Below, piece after piece: positions 21,627 to 33,500 of a stretch of 64,000 nucleotides of DNA. Position 1 is the first letter of the stretch. The number at the start of each line of letters is the position of its first letter. A program made the position numbers and the translations under genes. Below the pieces are notes generated by a model. That model did not search any database and had not been told where the DNA came from. It was given only the letters and a program-made list of their open reading frames with translations. This DNA is from Coniella vitis (lineage: Eukaryota; Ascomycota; Sordariomycetes; Diaporthales; Schizoparmaceae). The DNA is taken from the NCBI GenBank assembly GCA_011317545.1, contig WUJK01000005.1, positions 2,542,001-2,606,000 on the forward strand, written 5' to 3'.

Positions 21627-22318
21627 CTATCTGGCAGTGGCAGTGAACAAGTACGAAGACGGAAATGCGGACTAGGGGCTCCGCGGACCCTCGTGCAGGG
21701 GTTTGCGACTTTGCTTAGGTACAGACGAGTACTTGTCGTCATTGTCGGTTGTTTTGGTTTTCTCTTCTTCTTGTTGTTCTTCTTCTCCCTCTTCTTCTTC
21801 TTCTTCTTCTTGTTTCTCTGATGATATATTGAAATGGGCCTCAGACGTCGTGAGCCTGCGAGTTGATTGACAGTTGGCAATTGTCTGATAAACCAACAAT
21901 AAAGAAGAAATGACACAGTGAAGATCCAGGGGAAGGCTAGATCAATAGTCAAAAGTACGGGCGGTGAGTTTTTAGTGCTGCAAAGACAAATAGTCTCAAT
22001 AAAGGCTTTGGTTCTAAACTAGAGCACAACACGGGCAACTTTATAGGCCTACCCCGTCGTATGAATCAGAATGCTTGGTCAAAGAAAGTGATATGAACAT
22101 GATATGGTAATTGAAATAAGAGACAATCCGCCAACCTTTTTACACCTTGCACGTTATAATCTTTGTTGGAATGTTCCAACATGGTGGCATTCTTCTAGAT
22201 GAATGAATGGATGCTCAATCTACGTGGATGGCACCACTGTTGACTGAGGTTGTTTGTGCAGCGTGGCTTGGCTGTATATATATGTGGATTTGTACCCTAT
22301 GTATATAGAAATGAAGAA

Positions 22319-22567
22319 GTGAGTGAATGAGTGAGTGAGTAAGTGAGTGAGTGAGTGAGTGAGTGAGTAAGTGAGTGGGTGAGTGAGTGAGTGAATGAGT
22401 GAGTGAGTAAGTGAGTGAGTGAGTGAGTGAGTGAGTGAGTGAGTGAGTGAGTGAGTGAGTGAGTGAGTGAGTGAGTGAGTGAGTGAGTGAGTGAGTGAGT
22501 GAGTGAGTGAGTGAGTGAGTGAGTGAGTGGGTGAGTGGGTGAGTGGGTGAGTGAGTGAGTGAGTGAG
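22319..22567. repeat. Large (GAGT)n microsatellite, about 250 bp
   Basis: Around 62 GAGT/GAGTGAGT units, with AAGT, GAAT and GGGT variants mainly near the ends. It reads as repeated Ser-Leu-Thr-His in all three minus-strand frames, which makes long false open frames. Confidence 0.95.
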
Positions 22568-23163
22568 ATTGCGACAAGACATGCGCCTGAGAAGCCATTC
22601 ATGCCTCCCATATTTCAGCTCTGCCCATGAAAATTCATTTCTATAGCGCTTTCTGTTCTCAATAACTACATGGATGCTAACGTATCCCAGTATTCTCAAC
22701 GCCGCGCAAGGTGTCTTTGCACGTTGAATTTATCCCAGCTTGTGTTTCATGGAGTCGATCCCACTTTGGCTTATATACTCATCGTTGTGATACTTTCGAG
22801 TCCACCTCAAGATGTGAGCTTCTCTACCGAGTCGGGCCGTAAGGTGCCCGAGTGGTTTATCCATAGCACTAGAGGCACCGAACCGTTCCGCCCTTTGAAC
22901 TGCTTTTCTCTTGGATGGCGGAAGATCTGCATGTCATCGAGACAAGTGTCACTCATGGCTGCTTCGAGGACCTTGATGGCTTCTTGCATCTCTTTTCATG
23001 AGCCAAAAGCAGCCCTCTTTTCCTTTGCACGGATCATTTCCCCATGTTGTTCACCTCATGTCAGCCGTCAACACTGGTCAGCCCTTTCCTTCGTTCAAAT
23101 CATGAGTATTATCATTATCGCTTTCTACCTTGTCTCTCAGCCCGTATCACCTCCAGCCTATCC

Positions 23164-24463
23164 TCAGTGCTTGCCATAGTTGCCATTCACCAGGACATAG
23201 CGGTACCGGGCCTTGCCAGCCTCCATGTCCTGCACGACCTGGTTGGCGTCCTTGAGGTCCACCGTCTGCACCCACGGCTTGATCTTCTTGTCGGCCGCCA
23301 GCTGCAGCATCTCGGGGATCTCGTAGGCCGGGCTGCCAATCGCCGAGCCGCCCACCTTGACTCCGCTGCCAATCAGGGTGAAGGCGTTGATGGGCGGCAT
23401 CTCGCCGCTGTCGGGCGCGCCGACCTGGATAAAGGTGCCGTGCGTCTTGATGAGGCGCAGGTAGCCCGTCAGCGGCATCTTGGCGCTCGAGACGGTGCAG
23501 ATGACGAGGTCGAGCGTGCGGAAGTGCTTCTGCTCCCAGCCCTCGTCCTCGGCCGTCGCAATGTACTCGTCGCAGCCCAGCGCGAGCGCATCCGCGCGCT
23601 TGTCGCCCTTGCGGCTGATGCCCACGACGCGGTCCGCGCCCAGCGCCTTGGCAAACAGCACGGCAAAGTGGCCCAGCCCGCCGACGCCCACGACGCCGAC
23701 CGTCTTGCCCGGCCCGCAGCCGTTCATCTTGAGCGGCGAGTAGACGGTGGCGCCGCCGCACATCATGGGCGCCGCGTCCTCGCTCGCCAGGCCCGCGGGG
23801 ATCGGCACCACAAAGTGCCCGTTGGTGCGGTTGTAGTCGGCGTAGCCGCCGTACGACTTGCCCTCGTCGCCGGGATACACGCTGCCGTACGTGTTGACGA
23901 GCCCGCGCGCGCAGTAGGGCTCCTTGTGCACGGAGCACTCGGCGCAGTCGGGCTGCAGGCACGAGCGCGCCTGGGCGCCGACGCCGACACGGTCGCCGAC
24001 CTGGACGTGCTTGACGTTTGCGCCAACGCGAACAGCCTTGCCGATGATTTCGTGGCCGACGACGCAGGCTGGGATGATGGCGTGGTTCTGTTAGCGATTT
24101 CCTTTTTTCAAGAAAGAGAAGATGTAAGGAAAAGAGAGAGGGAGAAAGAAGAAGAAGAAGAACGAGAAGAACAAGAAGAACAAGAAGAACAAGAAGAACA
24201 AGAAGAAGAACAACAGAAACAACAAAAAGGCAAAAAGTCAAAACAAGAACAGCAACCAAGGGCATCTACATACGGTATGGCGTAGGTCCCCAGCCGCTCT
24301 TGAGCGTGTGCAGGTCGGAGCCGCAGACACCGCAGTGGGAAATCTCAATGTCGACATCGTCCTCGGTCCACTTCTTGGGCTCGTAGGCGCCCCATTCCAT
24401 CTTGCCCTTGATGGACTCGGCGTCCTTGCCCAGCCATCCCTCAAACTTGATGGGAGCAGCCAT
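23164..24463 (-). CDS. Zinc alcohol dehydrogenase, ADH6/cinnamyl-alcohol type
   Basis: An NADP-type medium-chain alcohol dehydrogenase of 364 residues, expected to reduce aromatic and branched aldehydes in the cytosol. Exons on the minus strand are 24463-24274 and 24068-23164. The intron ends at CCCAG, not at the nearer AACAG, because only the former keeps frame and gives GPTPYPCVVGHE. Catalytic zinc ligands are Cys47 and the GHE at 68-70. The structural zinc cysteines follow in SCLQPDCAECSVHKEPYC. The cofactor motif GVGGLGH is in exon 2. The first in-frame ATG of the conserved protein is 24463. The 205 bp intron carries AGAACA/GAA repeats. A TATATAAG box is 154 bp upstream. No neighbour shows its pathway. 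Confidence 0.92.
24069..24273 (-). other. Intron of the ADH6-type gene with purine repeats
   Basis: A 205 bp intron, GTATGT donor and CCCAG acceptor. Its middle is AGA/ACA-rich on the plus strand, a CTT-rich run in the transcript. Confidence 0.85.
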
Positions 24464-27023
24464 TGTGGAATGTGGAATGTGGAGGCAGGTAAAAGGCGAG
24501 AATGAGGAGAGGAAAGCGTCGTGTTCTGTGGGTATCAGGCGGAAGAAGCGTGGCTCAAAAGAGTGAAGAGATCTCTCAGAACAGACGGACAGACTGGTGA
24601 ACATCGATCTGGAGGACTTATATATCCGTACAGATCATCATGGAGCCTCGATCGACGACATTGTGGAACCCCTTAAGTCCAAGCAAGGCTCCATCGAAAC
24701 TCCAGAAGAGCTCCAGTCCCCGAACCTTGGAAACCATGGCGCCGTGCGCCCGTGGCCCCACGGGGCGGGAAGCAAGAGGGAAGGGGGAGGGAAAAAAATT
24801 CAAATTAGAACTTGCGCCGCCGTCTCGATGACGTTGAGTGGCATTGGAGCGGCGAGTTGTTGAGTGGACTTGGGATGATGGCTCGCCAGTCCCCACGTAT
24901 ACATGGTAAAGCAGCTAGGATGTTTCCCCTTTTTTTTTTCTCTCTCTTGCCCCCTTTGACCTCTGGAGTTAGCATTGCTCCAAAACTCCGGGCATGATCC
25001 CTTGGGTATCGTGCTTAGCGAGTATCTTGCCGTGTGGGTTCCCGCCGCTGTAATCGCCGGGAAGCAACCGTGATACCCGCCCTGCTTCTGGAAGCTTGGA
25101 GTCGGGTGAGGCTTATCGCCGATGCGTCTTTTTAACTCCTACATAGTCGATGCTGCGGGTAAAAGATTGGATCGGGGGTGTCTTGTCTGACAAATACACA
25201 AGCATGCATAATTTATAAATTAAAAGAGAGATCAATGCGTGACGGTATTTCCAACCATACATGGGCTGTATACAGTGTGATTGGGCTCTTGCATGGCTCA
25301 AAGAACGCATTGCACGGCTGTTATCGCTCTCATCAATCTACTGACTCTGTTCACACGCAGCGCCAGAACCCACTTGCTGCTACATTTGCACACGCATTTC
25401 GTACATTCTCAAGCTGGCGATTCACATGTTCAAGCGGTATTCCCACATCCAAGCCTGTCCACAACTCGGTCGTTGCCCAACACGGGAGAATGCTGCCCAC
25501 GTGCAACACCAAGTAGGCTCCGAGGTCGAAGAAGCGGGTAATTGTGTTCCAGCCTGCTTATGCCAACAGGATTCCATGACCCCGTCATGACCAAAGGGTA
25601 ATGCAATAAAACATCTCGGTGGAGGTCAGCAAACTGAGCCGCCTGCCAAGCTACACGCTCATAACCCAAAATGGGAAAAAGAAATATAGAGCATCTACCT
25701 GTTCATGTTAAATTGTGTACTACGATGGTCTCGACTCGCTTATAAGCTCACGCAGCCTTACCACTCTAGCCATTACGGATCGGACTACAGACATGTCACG
25801 TCAGAACCTAATCACAAATAAGCCTTGCTGAGCCAGGGCCCCCAAGCTGTTGGCCGCAAGCCGACGTGATGACGGCGCTGTATAAGTGGTTCGCCTGGCT
25901 GGCCTCGAGCCTTTTGCTCTTTCGGTGTAAAGAACGATACGTAACTCCACTTTGCTCCACATCAATTGTTATTGTACATAGTAAGAAGAGTTTATAATAG
26001 AGGCGATATTTCATTGGACAGCACCACCGCCATTAGATTCTACCTGGCGGCCGCCGCAGCTGTTTTCCCGATCTCCATGTCCCATTAGCTCTGTGCTTGA
26101 CCTTGGCCGCTGTTTTCTCTTCCTACACCAGCTTCTGTTCATATATGAGGCAGGACAGCACGCACATAGTACCACGGCCTGGGACCCTTCAGGAGCTCTG
26201 CTTTGCGTGTATAACCGTCATCGTGAAGTTTTTCACCACGGTTCATAGGAGAGGAGAAGAAGAGAGAAAAGAAAAAAAAGGGAAGACGGGGCAAACATGG
26301 TCTGCAGCAACAGCACCATTTGGCCCCCATTTGACCTTGAGCCGCCCGCGTGCTAAGTATCCGTCAGCCCAGTGACCCCAAACTGCAATGTAATGGGTGG
26401 TTCGACGTGTTATATGTGCGAAGTGGAACTTGATTGGGGGCTTTGATTTGGCTATTTATATGACAAGTTCAACCCAAGCGTGGACGAACTCCCCGTCTGA
26501 TCTTGTTATACCGATATGATTCTCCACCAAATTCCTGCTGTTTTCTTCTTCGTCTTCCCTCGCAGGATGGGTATCACATGGTCTAGCCAACACGCCCATA
26601 TCCATGAGACGTATGGGCCCCAATCATGAGTCTGACTTTGAACGGTCGCCACGCTGCAGATGGCCGAAATGAAGCACTGAAGCCTTCATCACGGGGGCGC
26701 TGAGGCTGTAAGTGCACCACCCCTCCTGTTCCATCGGTGCACCGCGCGCAAGTTTTGGGGGCGCCAGAAAGACAAGGGGATGATGCGAGGGCGTAAGTGG
26801 GCAGTGGCTTGAATAAATACCTTGCCTCCAGGTAATCAAAATACCTGCAATACCTAAAAGTCCTTTTGGTGTTTTCTTTTTCTTCTTTTTCCCCACGGTT
26901 CGTTTCATTACTCGCCACCACTTTTGTCCACGGCTGTAAAGGTCTTTTGTTGATAAAGAAAAGATCGAAGAAGAGAGAGAGAAGAGAGAGAGAAAGACAA
27001 GCCAAACGACGCCTGTCGTGCCG
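24464..27023. other. Divergent intergenic region, 2.6 kb
   Basis: Promoters of the ADH6-type gene and the Cys-rich membrane protein. No open frame here resembles a protein family, and I see no RNA gene. A purine-rich stretch occurs near 26265-26290 and another near 26960-27000. Confidence 0.6.
24617..24625 (-). promoter_or_regulatory. Possible TATA box of the ADH6-type gene
   Basis: ATATATAAG on the minus strand, 154 bp upstream of the ATG at 24463. Confidence 0.45.
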
Positions 27024-28257
27024 ATGGGCACTTACGTTAATCAAGCACGCACAATCCTGGGCCCTCTAACCGCAACCTTCACCCCGCCCGCATCGTGTTT
27101 CTACATCGCAGCCAACCCTCATTCTGGCTCGGCGGCGGGATGGATGGGCCAGACGTGCGTGAGCACCATCGTCAACGGGGTCAAGGATGCAACAGAATGC
27201 TGGCCGCAAACAACAGCCGGCGCGGACCCTCCTGCTTGGCCCTTTCGGGGGTGGGGCTTCTATTCGCCTGGGCTGGTGTGCCCGGCGGGATATACAACGG
27301 CGTGCTCGGCAACTGCCAGCGGGCCGGCGCAGTGGCCTTTGCAATTTACTCTTGTGGCGGGAGAGACGGCGGTGGGCTGTTGTCCAAGGTTCGTGTGGGA
27401 GCTGTCGTTCCTTTTTTCTTTTTTTCTTCTTGGTTTCTCTCGGATATTCCCTTGGAAGAAAGAAGAGAGAGAGAGATGGGGGAGAGAGAGGTCTTTGGGC
27501 TGGTTCCTCCTCTTTTTCCCAACGACGACGATGACGACGATGGAAGTTGGCTCTAATTCATTTTCTTCTCGCTGCTCCCTCTAGTGGATTTACCTGCTTC
27601 AATTCCCTAACCTCGGGTCAGTCCTGCGCCTTGACAGCCCGATCCACGGCACTCACCACGGGCTCGTGCGACGCGTCGGACAGTATGGCTTCTGCAGTCG
27701 CTGCCTATCCGCAGGTCTTGACCGAAACCATCACAGACACAGCCCACTCGTCGTCTTGGACCACGGTCGGCACCGTGGACGCCATGACAGCCTGGGCGCC
27801 GATGGTCCAAATCAACTGGCAAAGCTCCGATCGGGCGGCGGACCATGGGGGCGGCGGACCCTCGACGACGTCTGCCGCTGCTGCTACTGCTGCTGCTGGA
27901 GTGGCACCGTCTGGTGCTTCTGGCAGTGACCAAGGGGCCGCCGCAGCAGCAGCAGCAGCCAGGTTCAGCACGCCCACGCTGGCTGCAGCCGTGGCAGGAA
28001 GCATCGCGGGGACTCTGGCGCTGGCCTGGGGCATGGGGTTTGCATGGCGCTGGAAGAGGAGGCAGGCCAGCAGGGCCGCCCAGCACCGTCGTGCTCAGAA
28101 GACTGCAAGTGGACTGGGGATGGCGCCGCCGCAGCAGCCTGCCCGTGCCCGGATGCATCGAGGCGACTTGAGCAGCTCGACGTATTTCGAGCTGCCAGAC
28201 TTGAATGCAGACAGCGTGCTTCAGACGGGGATGCGTCGCGCTGAGGCGCCGGCATAG
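27024..28257 (+). CDS. Cys-rich single-pass membrane protein, unknown function
   Basis: A 345-residue protein from exons 27024-27388 and 27585-28257; splicing joins CCP to SGFTCF and preserves frame. The N-terminal half has about ten cysteines, including GLVCPAGYTTACSA and VGCCPSGFTC, and resembles the extracellular part of many fungal surface proteins. An Ala/Ser/Gly-rich stalk follows, then one membrane helix (about residues 252-273) and a basic cytoplasmic tail starting WRWKRRQ. No convincing signal peptide is seen at the chosen ATG, so the real start may lie further upstream or in another exon, or the helix may act as a reverse anchor. The layout (Cys-rich head, Ser-rich stalk, one helix, short tail) suggests a wall sensor or receptor, but that is inference. 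Confidence 0.75.
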
Positions 28258-28655
28258 GGTGTGTATTCCAGAGTTTTACTCGTCCAGAAAGGAGTGTGAT
28301 GCTGACTGATATCATACTGATACAATAAATACATCGAAACCAACCAAGTTCTTGATCTCGTGATATCAAAGGCTTCAGCGCAAACCTCTGCCGCTTACTT
28401 GGATGTGTATTTTGGATTACTCAGGCGCCGCAGGAGCTTAGCAAGCCTGCATTCCGCATCCAGCCACTATAAGTACTTGGTACCCTGTACAACCAAAACC
28501 ACTAGCCGGTTTAGTAATTATATACTTACCCACCAACTTCACCCACCCATCCATTGAAGAACCCAACCCAGAAACAACCCAACAACCTCTAGATCAAGAG
28601 AAAGGCAGAAATAAAGGGAAAAAAGAAGAACAAAAAAAAATAAATAAAAAAAGCC
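28258..28655. other. Intergenic, no gene
   Basis: 3' end of the membrane-protein gene and promoter of the FAD monooxygenase. The last 50 bp before the ATG are A-rich. Confidence 0.6.
28519..28524 (+). promoter_or_regulatory. Possible TATA box of the FAD monooxygenase
   Basis: TATATA 132 bp upstream of the ATG at 28656. Confidence 0.35.
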
Positions 28656-30095
28656 ATGCAAACCACCACCACCACCACCATGAAGCCAGTCCTCATCTCA
28701 GGCGCCGGCCTTTCCTCCCTCCTCCTCGCCCGCGCCCTCCGCGCCGCCAACATCCCCATCCGCATCTTTGAGCGCGACGCAAGCGTTTCCTTTCGCGGAC
28801 AGGGCTACCGCTTGCGGCTCTCGGACGAGGGCCTCGACGCCATCGAGTCCGTGCTGACCAGTCCCGGCATCTCCCCGCCGACCGCGTGGCAGGACTTTTG
28901 GGACGCCTGCGGACAGACTGGGGGCGCCGGGTTTGCGGTCATTGATGCGTTGACGGGCGAGGAGATGAAGAGCGAGCAGGGCGCGCCGCAGAAGCCTTCT
29001 CCTGGGCCGCAAAGTGGTGGTGATGCATCCTCCCCCTCCTCATCCTCCTCCACCGCCACCGCCACGCCCAACCCACCAGCAAGCAAAGCAGATGGAATCC
29101 GCGAAACCCTCCACAGCCGTAACGGTAAAATCATCGGCATCGCCCGCGGCGACATGCGCCGCCTCTTCCTCCAAGGTCTCGAAGACGATATTGAATGGAA
29201 CCGCCAGGTAACAGGCTACCAACTCGTCCACTCTGCCGATGCCGATGCCGATGCCGAGCCCACAACAACAAAAACAACAACAACAACAACAACAGGCGTC
29301 CGCGCCCTCTTCGCAGACGGCTCCTCCTCCATCGAAGGAAGCATGCTCATCGGCGGCGAAGGGATCCACTCTCTCGTCGCCAAACAGCTGTCCAAGGGCC
29401 GGCTCAAAGTCTACGACACGGGCGCGAGGGGCATCCACGGACAGGCGCCCACGGGGGCCTTTGCAGGACTCGGCGAGGGCGTCTTTCGGATTTTGGATAA
29501 TGGCGGTGGCCCTTCTTCTTCTTCATCATCATCATCTTCTTCTCCTCCTTATCCAGCCCTCTCCATCATCACCAACGTCCGCTCCCGCGACATGCACAAC
29601 CCCGCCCTCTCCTTTGGCTGGACCATGGTCGGCCGCCAGGGCCTCATCGCCGCGCCCGACAACAACGACTCCGTCGTGGGGTCCCCCGCCGCCCAAATCG
29701 CCAAGCGGCTCACGTCCCACTGGCACCCGCGCGTCCGACCCCTCATCGACCAAATGGACGAACACGAGGCGGCGTTTTGGAAAATCACGTGCTCCAATGC
29801 GGGCTTGGAAGGCGGCGGCGGGGTGCCAGAGTGGGAGAATGACCCCCGCGTGACGGTGATTGGCGACGCCGTGCATTCCATGACGCCGGCGGGCGGGCTG
29901 GGCGCCAATACGGCGGTGCGCGATTCGGCCCTGTTGGGCAGATTGATTGTTGCGGCTGGTGGCTTCCAGGAGGGGGTTACGGCCGCTTATGAGAAAGAGA
30001 TGAGGGTTTATGGAAGCGAGATGGTCGCCAAGAGTTATGGAATGGCAAAGTCGCAAATGGGCATCAGGATCGATGAGAATTCTCCCACAATCTAA
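28656..30095 (+). CDS. FAD-dependent monooxygenase (salicylate hydroxylase-like)
   Basis: A class A flavoprotein monooxygenase of 479 residues in one exon. These enzymes use FAD and NAD(P)H to hydroxylate aromatic or polyketide substrates. The dinucleotide motif is GAGLSS at 16-21, with Ser where Gly is usual at the last position, followed by IRIFERDA. The RGQGYRLRL block corresponds to the region after the first strand. The second FAD motif, GDAVHSMTPAGGLGANTA, is near 403-420. Two low-complexity insertions (Ser/Pro near 115-140, Asp-Ala plus Thr-rich near 190-210) and a Ser-rich run near 290 lengthen it. An alternative in-frame Met at residue 9 may be the start, which would remove the Thr run. 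The substrate is unknown. Confidence 0.88.
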   Translation: MQTTTTTTMKPVLISGAGLSSLLLARALRAANIPIRIFERDASVSFRGQGYRLRLSDEGLDAIESVLTSPGISPPTAWQDFWDACGQTGGAGFAVIDALTGEEMKSEQGAPQKPSPGPQSGGDASSPSSSSSTATATPNPPASKADGIRETLHSRNGKIIGIARGDMRRLFLQGLEDDIEWNRQVTGYQLVHSADADADAEPTTTKTTTTTTTGVRALFADGSSSIEGSMLIGGEGIHSLVAKQLSKGRLKVYDTGARGIHGQAPTGAFAGLGEGVFRILDNGGGPSSSSSSSSSSPPYPALSIITNVRSRDMHNPALSFGWTMVGRQGLIAAPDNNDSVVGSPAAQIAKRLTSHWHPRVRPLIDQMDEHEAAFWKITCSNAGLEGGGGVPEWENDPRVTVIGDAVHSMTPAGGLGANTAVRDSALLGRLIVAAGGFQEGVTAAYEKEMRVYGSEMVAKSYGMAKSQMGIRIDENSPTI

Positions 30096-30547
30096 GCCAT
30101 GCATTGGGTGCTGGGTTGTTGGCCCAGCTTAGAATGCGCGCACCCTATTGTGATTGCAATGGCATCCAATACAGGCTCTTTGAGCCTTTCACCAGAACGA
30201 GAACATCATGTCGTGATCCGACTTCACAAGGCGGCAGCAACCTGTAGTCACATACATTTATTTTCTCCCGCCAAGGCGACTTGGCCACAGGACCTTCGCA
30301 TAATGGCCCTCGACAACCTAGTCCTGCCGGCCTTTCGCGTAACGAGTGTTCCAGTCCTTAGCAGCAGTGGCCAAAACATGAATACATATCCCCCTCAGAA
30401 ACAGAGCGAGCTATGTATATTGTGAATCGATCGCACACGATAACCATTGTAGAAACCCTGTAGGATAATGCCAAGTAGCGCCATTCTGCTCCTGCTTCAA
30501 CCGCAGTACCTGTCCTAGAAACAGACCCTTTTCCTGCTCCTCGTGCT
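30096..30547. other. Convergent 3' region, no gene
   Basis: It lies between the stop codons of the FAD monooxygenase and the Fhl1-like gene. Nothing else is recognised. Confidence 0.6.
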
Positions 30548-33500
30548 CTACCGCTGAGCCGATCGGTTCCGGACATACTCGCCGAATCGTGTCTCGAGGT
30601 GCTTCATCAGCGCCTTCTCAGCTTCGGCAAAATGTTGCTTTTGTTGCTCCGATTTAGACTGCACAAATGTGTCGTCCGTAAAGCCCAACACCCGATCCAC
30701 TGCGCTCATAATCAACGACTCGCCCAGGAGTGGGTCAAGCTTCTCCGCAAGCGTGGGCAGAATCGACTTTTTGAAACTCAGAATCACATTCACCAGTTTT
30801 GGGTCAAGCAGCTCAATCTCCTTGGCGGTATCGGAAGCAGCTGGAGTGCCTGGCGTAGCAGACTTTGCTCTCGCTGCCTGAGGGTTTGTGGACGAGACAC
30901 TGGTTGGGGCTAAAGACCTTGGGGCCGCTGGTGCTGCTGCTGCACCGGTGGTATTGATGCTTGGAGCAGAAGAAGATCCGGCCCAGGGAGCAGCAGTACT
31001 TGCCGCCCGCGGAGGCACTGATGCGTTCGTGCCGCTTGTCTGGCCAGTTGCCGCTGACGAAGAGACGGCGGCATTTTGAGCCGTGGACACTGGGTTCGTT
31101 GCTGACGCTGCAAGTTGAGGGGTGGAAGAAGCGGGCTTTGAACCGGTTCCTGTTGCTGTACTTGACACTGACGATATAGGGCCAGACTTTGCAATAACAG
31201 GTCCCGGGCTTGGCATGGATGCAGCCGGCATCGTCGAGGGCTTGGTGGCGGGCATTGAAGGCGCAGGGGCTGCGTTTGTGGCTGGCAAAGCAGGATTCAT
31301 AGCCTCTGCTGGCCGGGGAGCAGATGAAGCTGGCTGAGAGCTGCCGGATGCATTTTGTGATGGGGCTACTGGCTTTGGCGACGCAGCTGTATTTGAACCT
31401 GCTGTGGCAATGGTCGGCGTGGTGCTGGGTGCTGGAAGAGCAGTGGTAGCAGTGGTATGTGCAGCCGAAGAGGGAGCTGGCACAGCAAGAGCTGCATGTG
31501 GTTTCAGACTGCTATCAGGAGGAACAGCACTAGACTTTGGACTGGCAGCGACTGATTTGGGGCCAGCAGCATTTTCAGTCTCCTTTGTACAAATAGTCGA
31601 GTTGCTATTGGTCAAAGGAGCTGCAGCTGGCTGGGACTGTGCTGCAGGGCCAGCAGGCTTCGACGTGGAAATTGAAGCAACAGAGGTCGCCGACGCACCA
31701 AGTCCATGGTTACCACTTGCTTCGAGTGCAACTTTTGGAGGCAAGTGTACTTTGTTCTCGGGAGGAACTTGTGAAGGAGCTGAAACTGGGGTAGCAGTGC
31801 CAGTAGTAGTAGCCACTGGAGCAGTTGACAACGGAGTAGTTGGCAATGGTTTCTGATCGACCGGCTTGTGGGGCAGAGATCCGATCGGAGCTGGACTCGA
31901 GCTCGCCGCCACGTTGGTGCCTCCCGCAGTGCGTGGAAGGGACACTGGGGTGGCAGTGGCAGCTTGATATTTGGTGACAGGACCTCCAGTGCCCACAGAA
32001 GTTGCAACTGCTGGCCGAGGCGGGTGCGCATGCATGGAGGCGGCTGGGGCTGCAGCAGGTCCAACGACACCACCCGCTTGAGGATTCGTCTGGGCAGGCC
32101 CATTGACGCCCGACTTGGCCTGATTAACGGCAGCGGCAGCGGCAGCGGCAGCTTTGGCCGCTTCCTCGGCGCGACGCTTGGGATAAATCTGCTTGTGTTG
32201 ACGGAAAACGTTGAGGATAAGCTTTTCGTACGGTTCAAGATCAGGCACCAGACTGCGGTCCGTCAAGCCCAAGCCCCGGTTGATGACAGACATGGCAACC
32301 GCCTCTGATCGCTTGCCCTCCTTGGCATGCAACTGCTTGATGACTTCTGCACGGAATTCCCTGATAAAGAACTTGAGTAGAGGCTCGATAACAGGTCCCA
32401 AAGGCGCTGCAGGCACATTGTTCTGCGCAGGAGGGGGGGGTGGTTGTTGTTGTAGCTGTTGTTGATGGTGGTGAGGATGGGCAGGAGGGGCAGCAGGCCT
32501 GGGCGCATTGGGCATGGCATTCATATGTTGGGGCGCCGGCGCGTTGTGTTGAGGTCTCAGTGGAGGTCCAGGCCCAGGCCTAGTGACAGGCGGGCGGTTG
32601 GCAGCGCCTGGTCCGACAGCAGGGCCTTGGTGCGCCAGATGCGTCTGTTGTGGTGGTGGCGGCGGCCTGTTGCCGTACGCCGAGGCATAAGGAGGCGCTG
32701 CAACTCCTGCGTGTTGAGGTCGCGGGGGCACGCCCGCTGCCGCGTACCCATTTGGCTGTTGTGGAGGCGCTGCGCCGGGCGCTTGGTGTTGCGGGGGATA
32801 TCCGGGACGTGGAGGGCCTTGTGGATTGACGACTGCCATGCCGGGCTGAACAGCATTCGGTGGAGGACCTTGGTGGATCTGGTAGGCCTGCCCGTTCGGA
32901 GGATATCGTGGTGGCAAGTTCGGCGTGAGGCCGGGATTGTGGGCTGGTGTATGGTGGTGGACGTGGTGCTGGCCATGCGTGGGAGGCTGGTACGGGTGGC
33001 TGTAGCCATTGTACATGCCTGCTGGTCGCGGTTCGGCAATCGAATCGCTGGGCTTGCGCTTCTTGCCCGACTCGAGTGGAACTCCTGGCACGCGATGCCA
33101 GTTGCCTTCGATTTTCTTGAAGCATTCGCTGCCGAGAAGATTGTGTCGCACGCTGCTTTCCCAGCCTTTTGTATCCACGCAAAAGTAAAAGTAAGGCCAC
33201 CTCTCCTGGATGCGCTTGTAGACTTGTTTGAGGCTGTAACCCTTGGGTGGCGCAGCAGTCATAATCTCGTCAATCAGCAGCTGGTAGTTCTTGGTCGGCT
33301 TCTGCAGCTGCTCCTCGGTGAAGTCTTCGCGTCTGAGCTCGAGCGGAGGCGTCTTGTGCTTCATCGACTTCTCCTTGGCAGGCTTATCACCGTCCAGCTC
33401 ATCGTCGCCATCTTCACCCTTGGGCTTCCGCGGCTTGTACTTGCGCTTCTCGGCGAGCCCGTCTGCCCCTTCGGGCAATGGATGTTTCCTCGGCCGGCCA

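Larger units (their letters stand above)
21442..23163. other. Intergenic with two tetranucleotide arrays
   Basis: About 1.7 kb without a supported gene. It holds the phosphatase promoter, a GTCA array, a large GAGT array and GAA/CTT runs near 21770-21810. The sequence before the dehydrogenase 3' end at 23164 looks ordinary. Confidence 0.65.

Noticed and set aside
22319..22567. Regular array that might suggest a CRISPR-like structure
   Set aside because: The period is four bases with no spacers, in a eukaryotic genome.
22215..22699. Several minus-strand frames of Ser-Leu-Thr-His repeats
   Set aside because: They come from the stop-free GAGT tetranucleotide array; there is no start context, domain or flanking coding sequence.
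22840..22910. tRNA-like word GCCCGAGTGGTT as in Leu/Ser tRNAs
   Set aside because: No TTCGA-type B-box or anticodon stem could be folded downstream.
23044..24285. 413-codon plus-strand frame over the ADH6-type gene
   Set aside because: It is the antisense shadow of a GC-rich gene, extended by the purine repeat in the intron.
10356..30095. Secondary-metabolite gene cluster
   Set aside because: There are oxidoreductases, a P450 and a permease, but no backbone synthase or cluster regulator, and large gaps and unrelated genes separate them.
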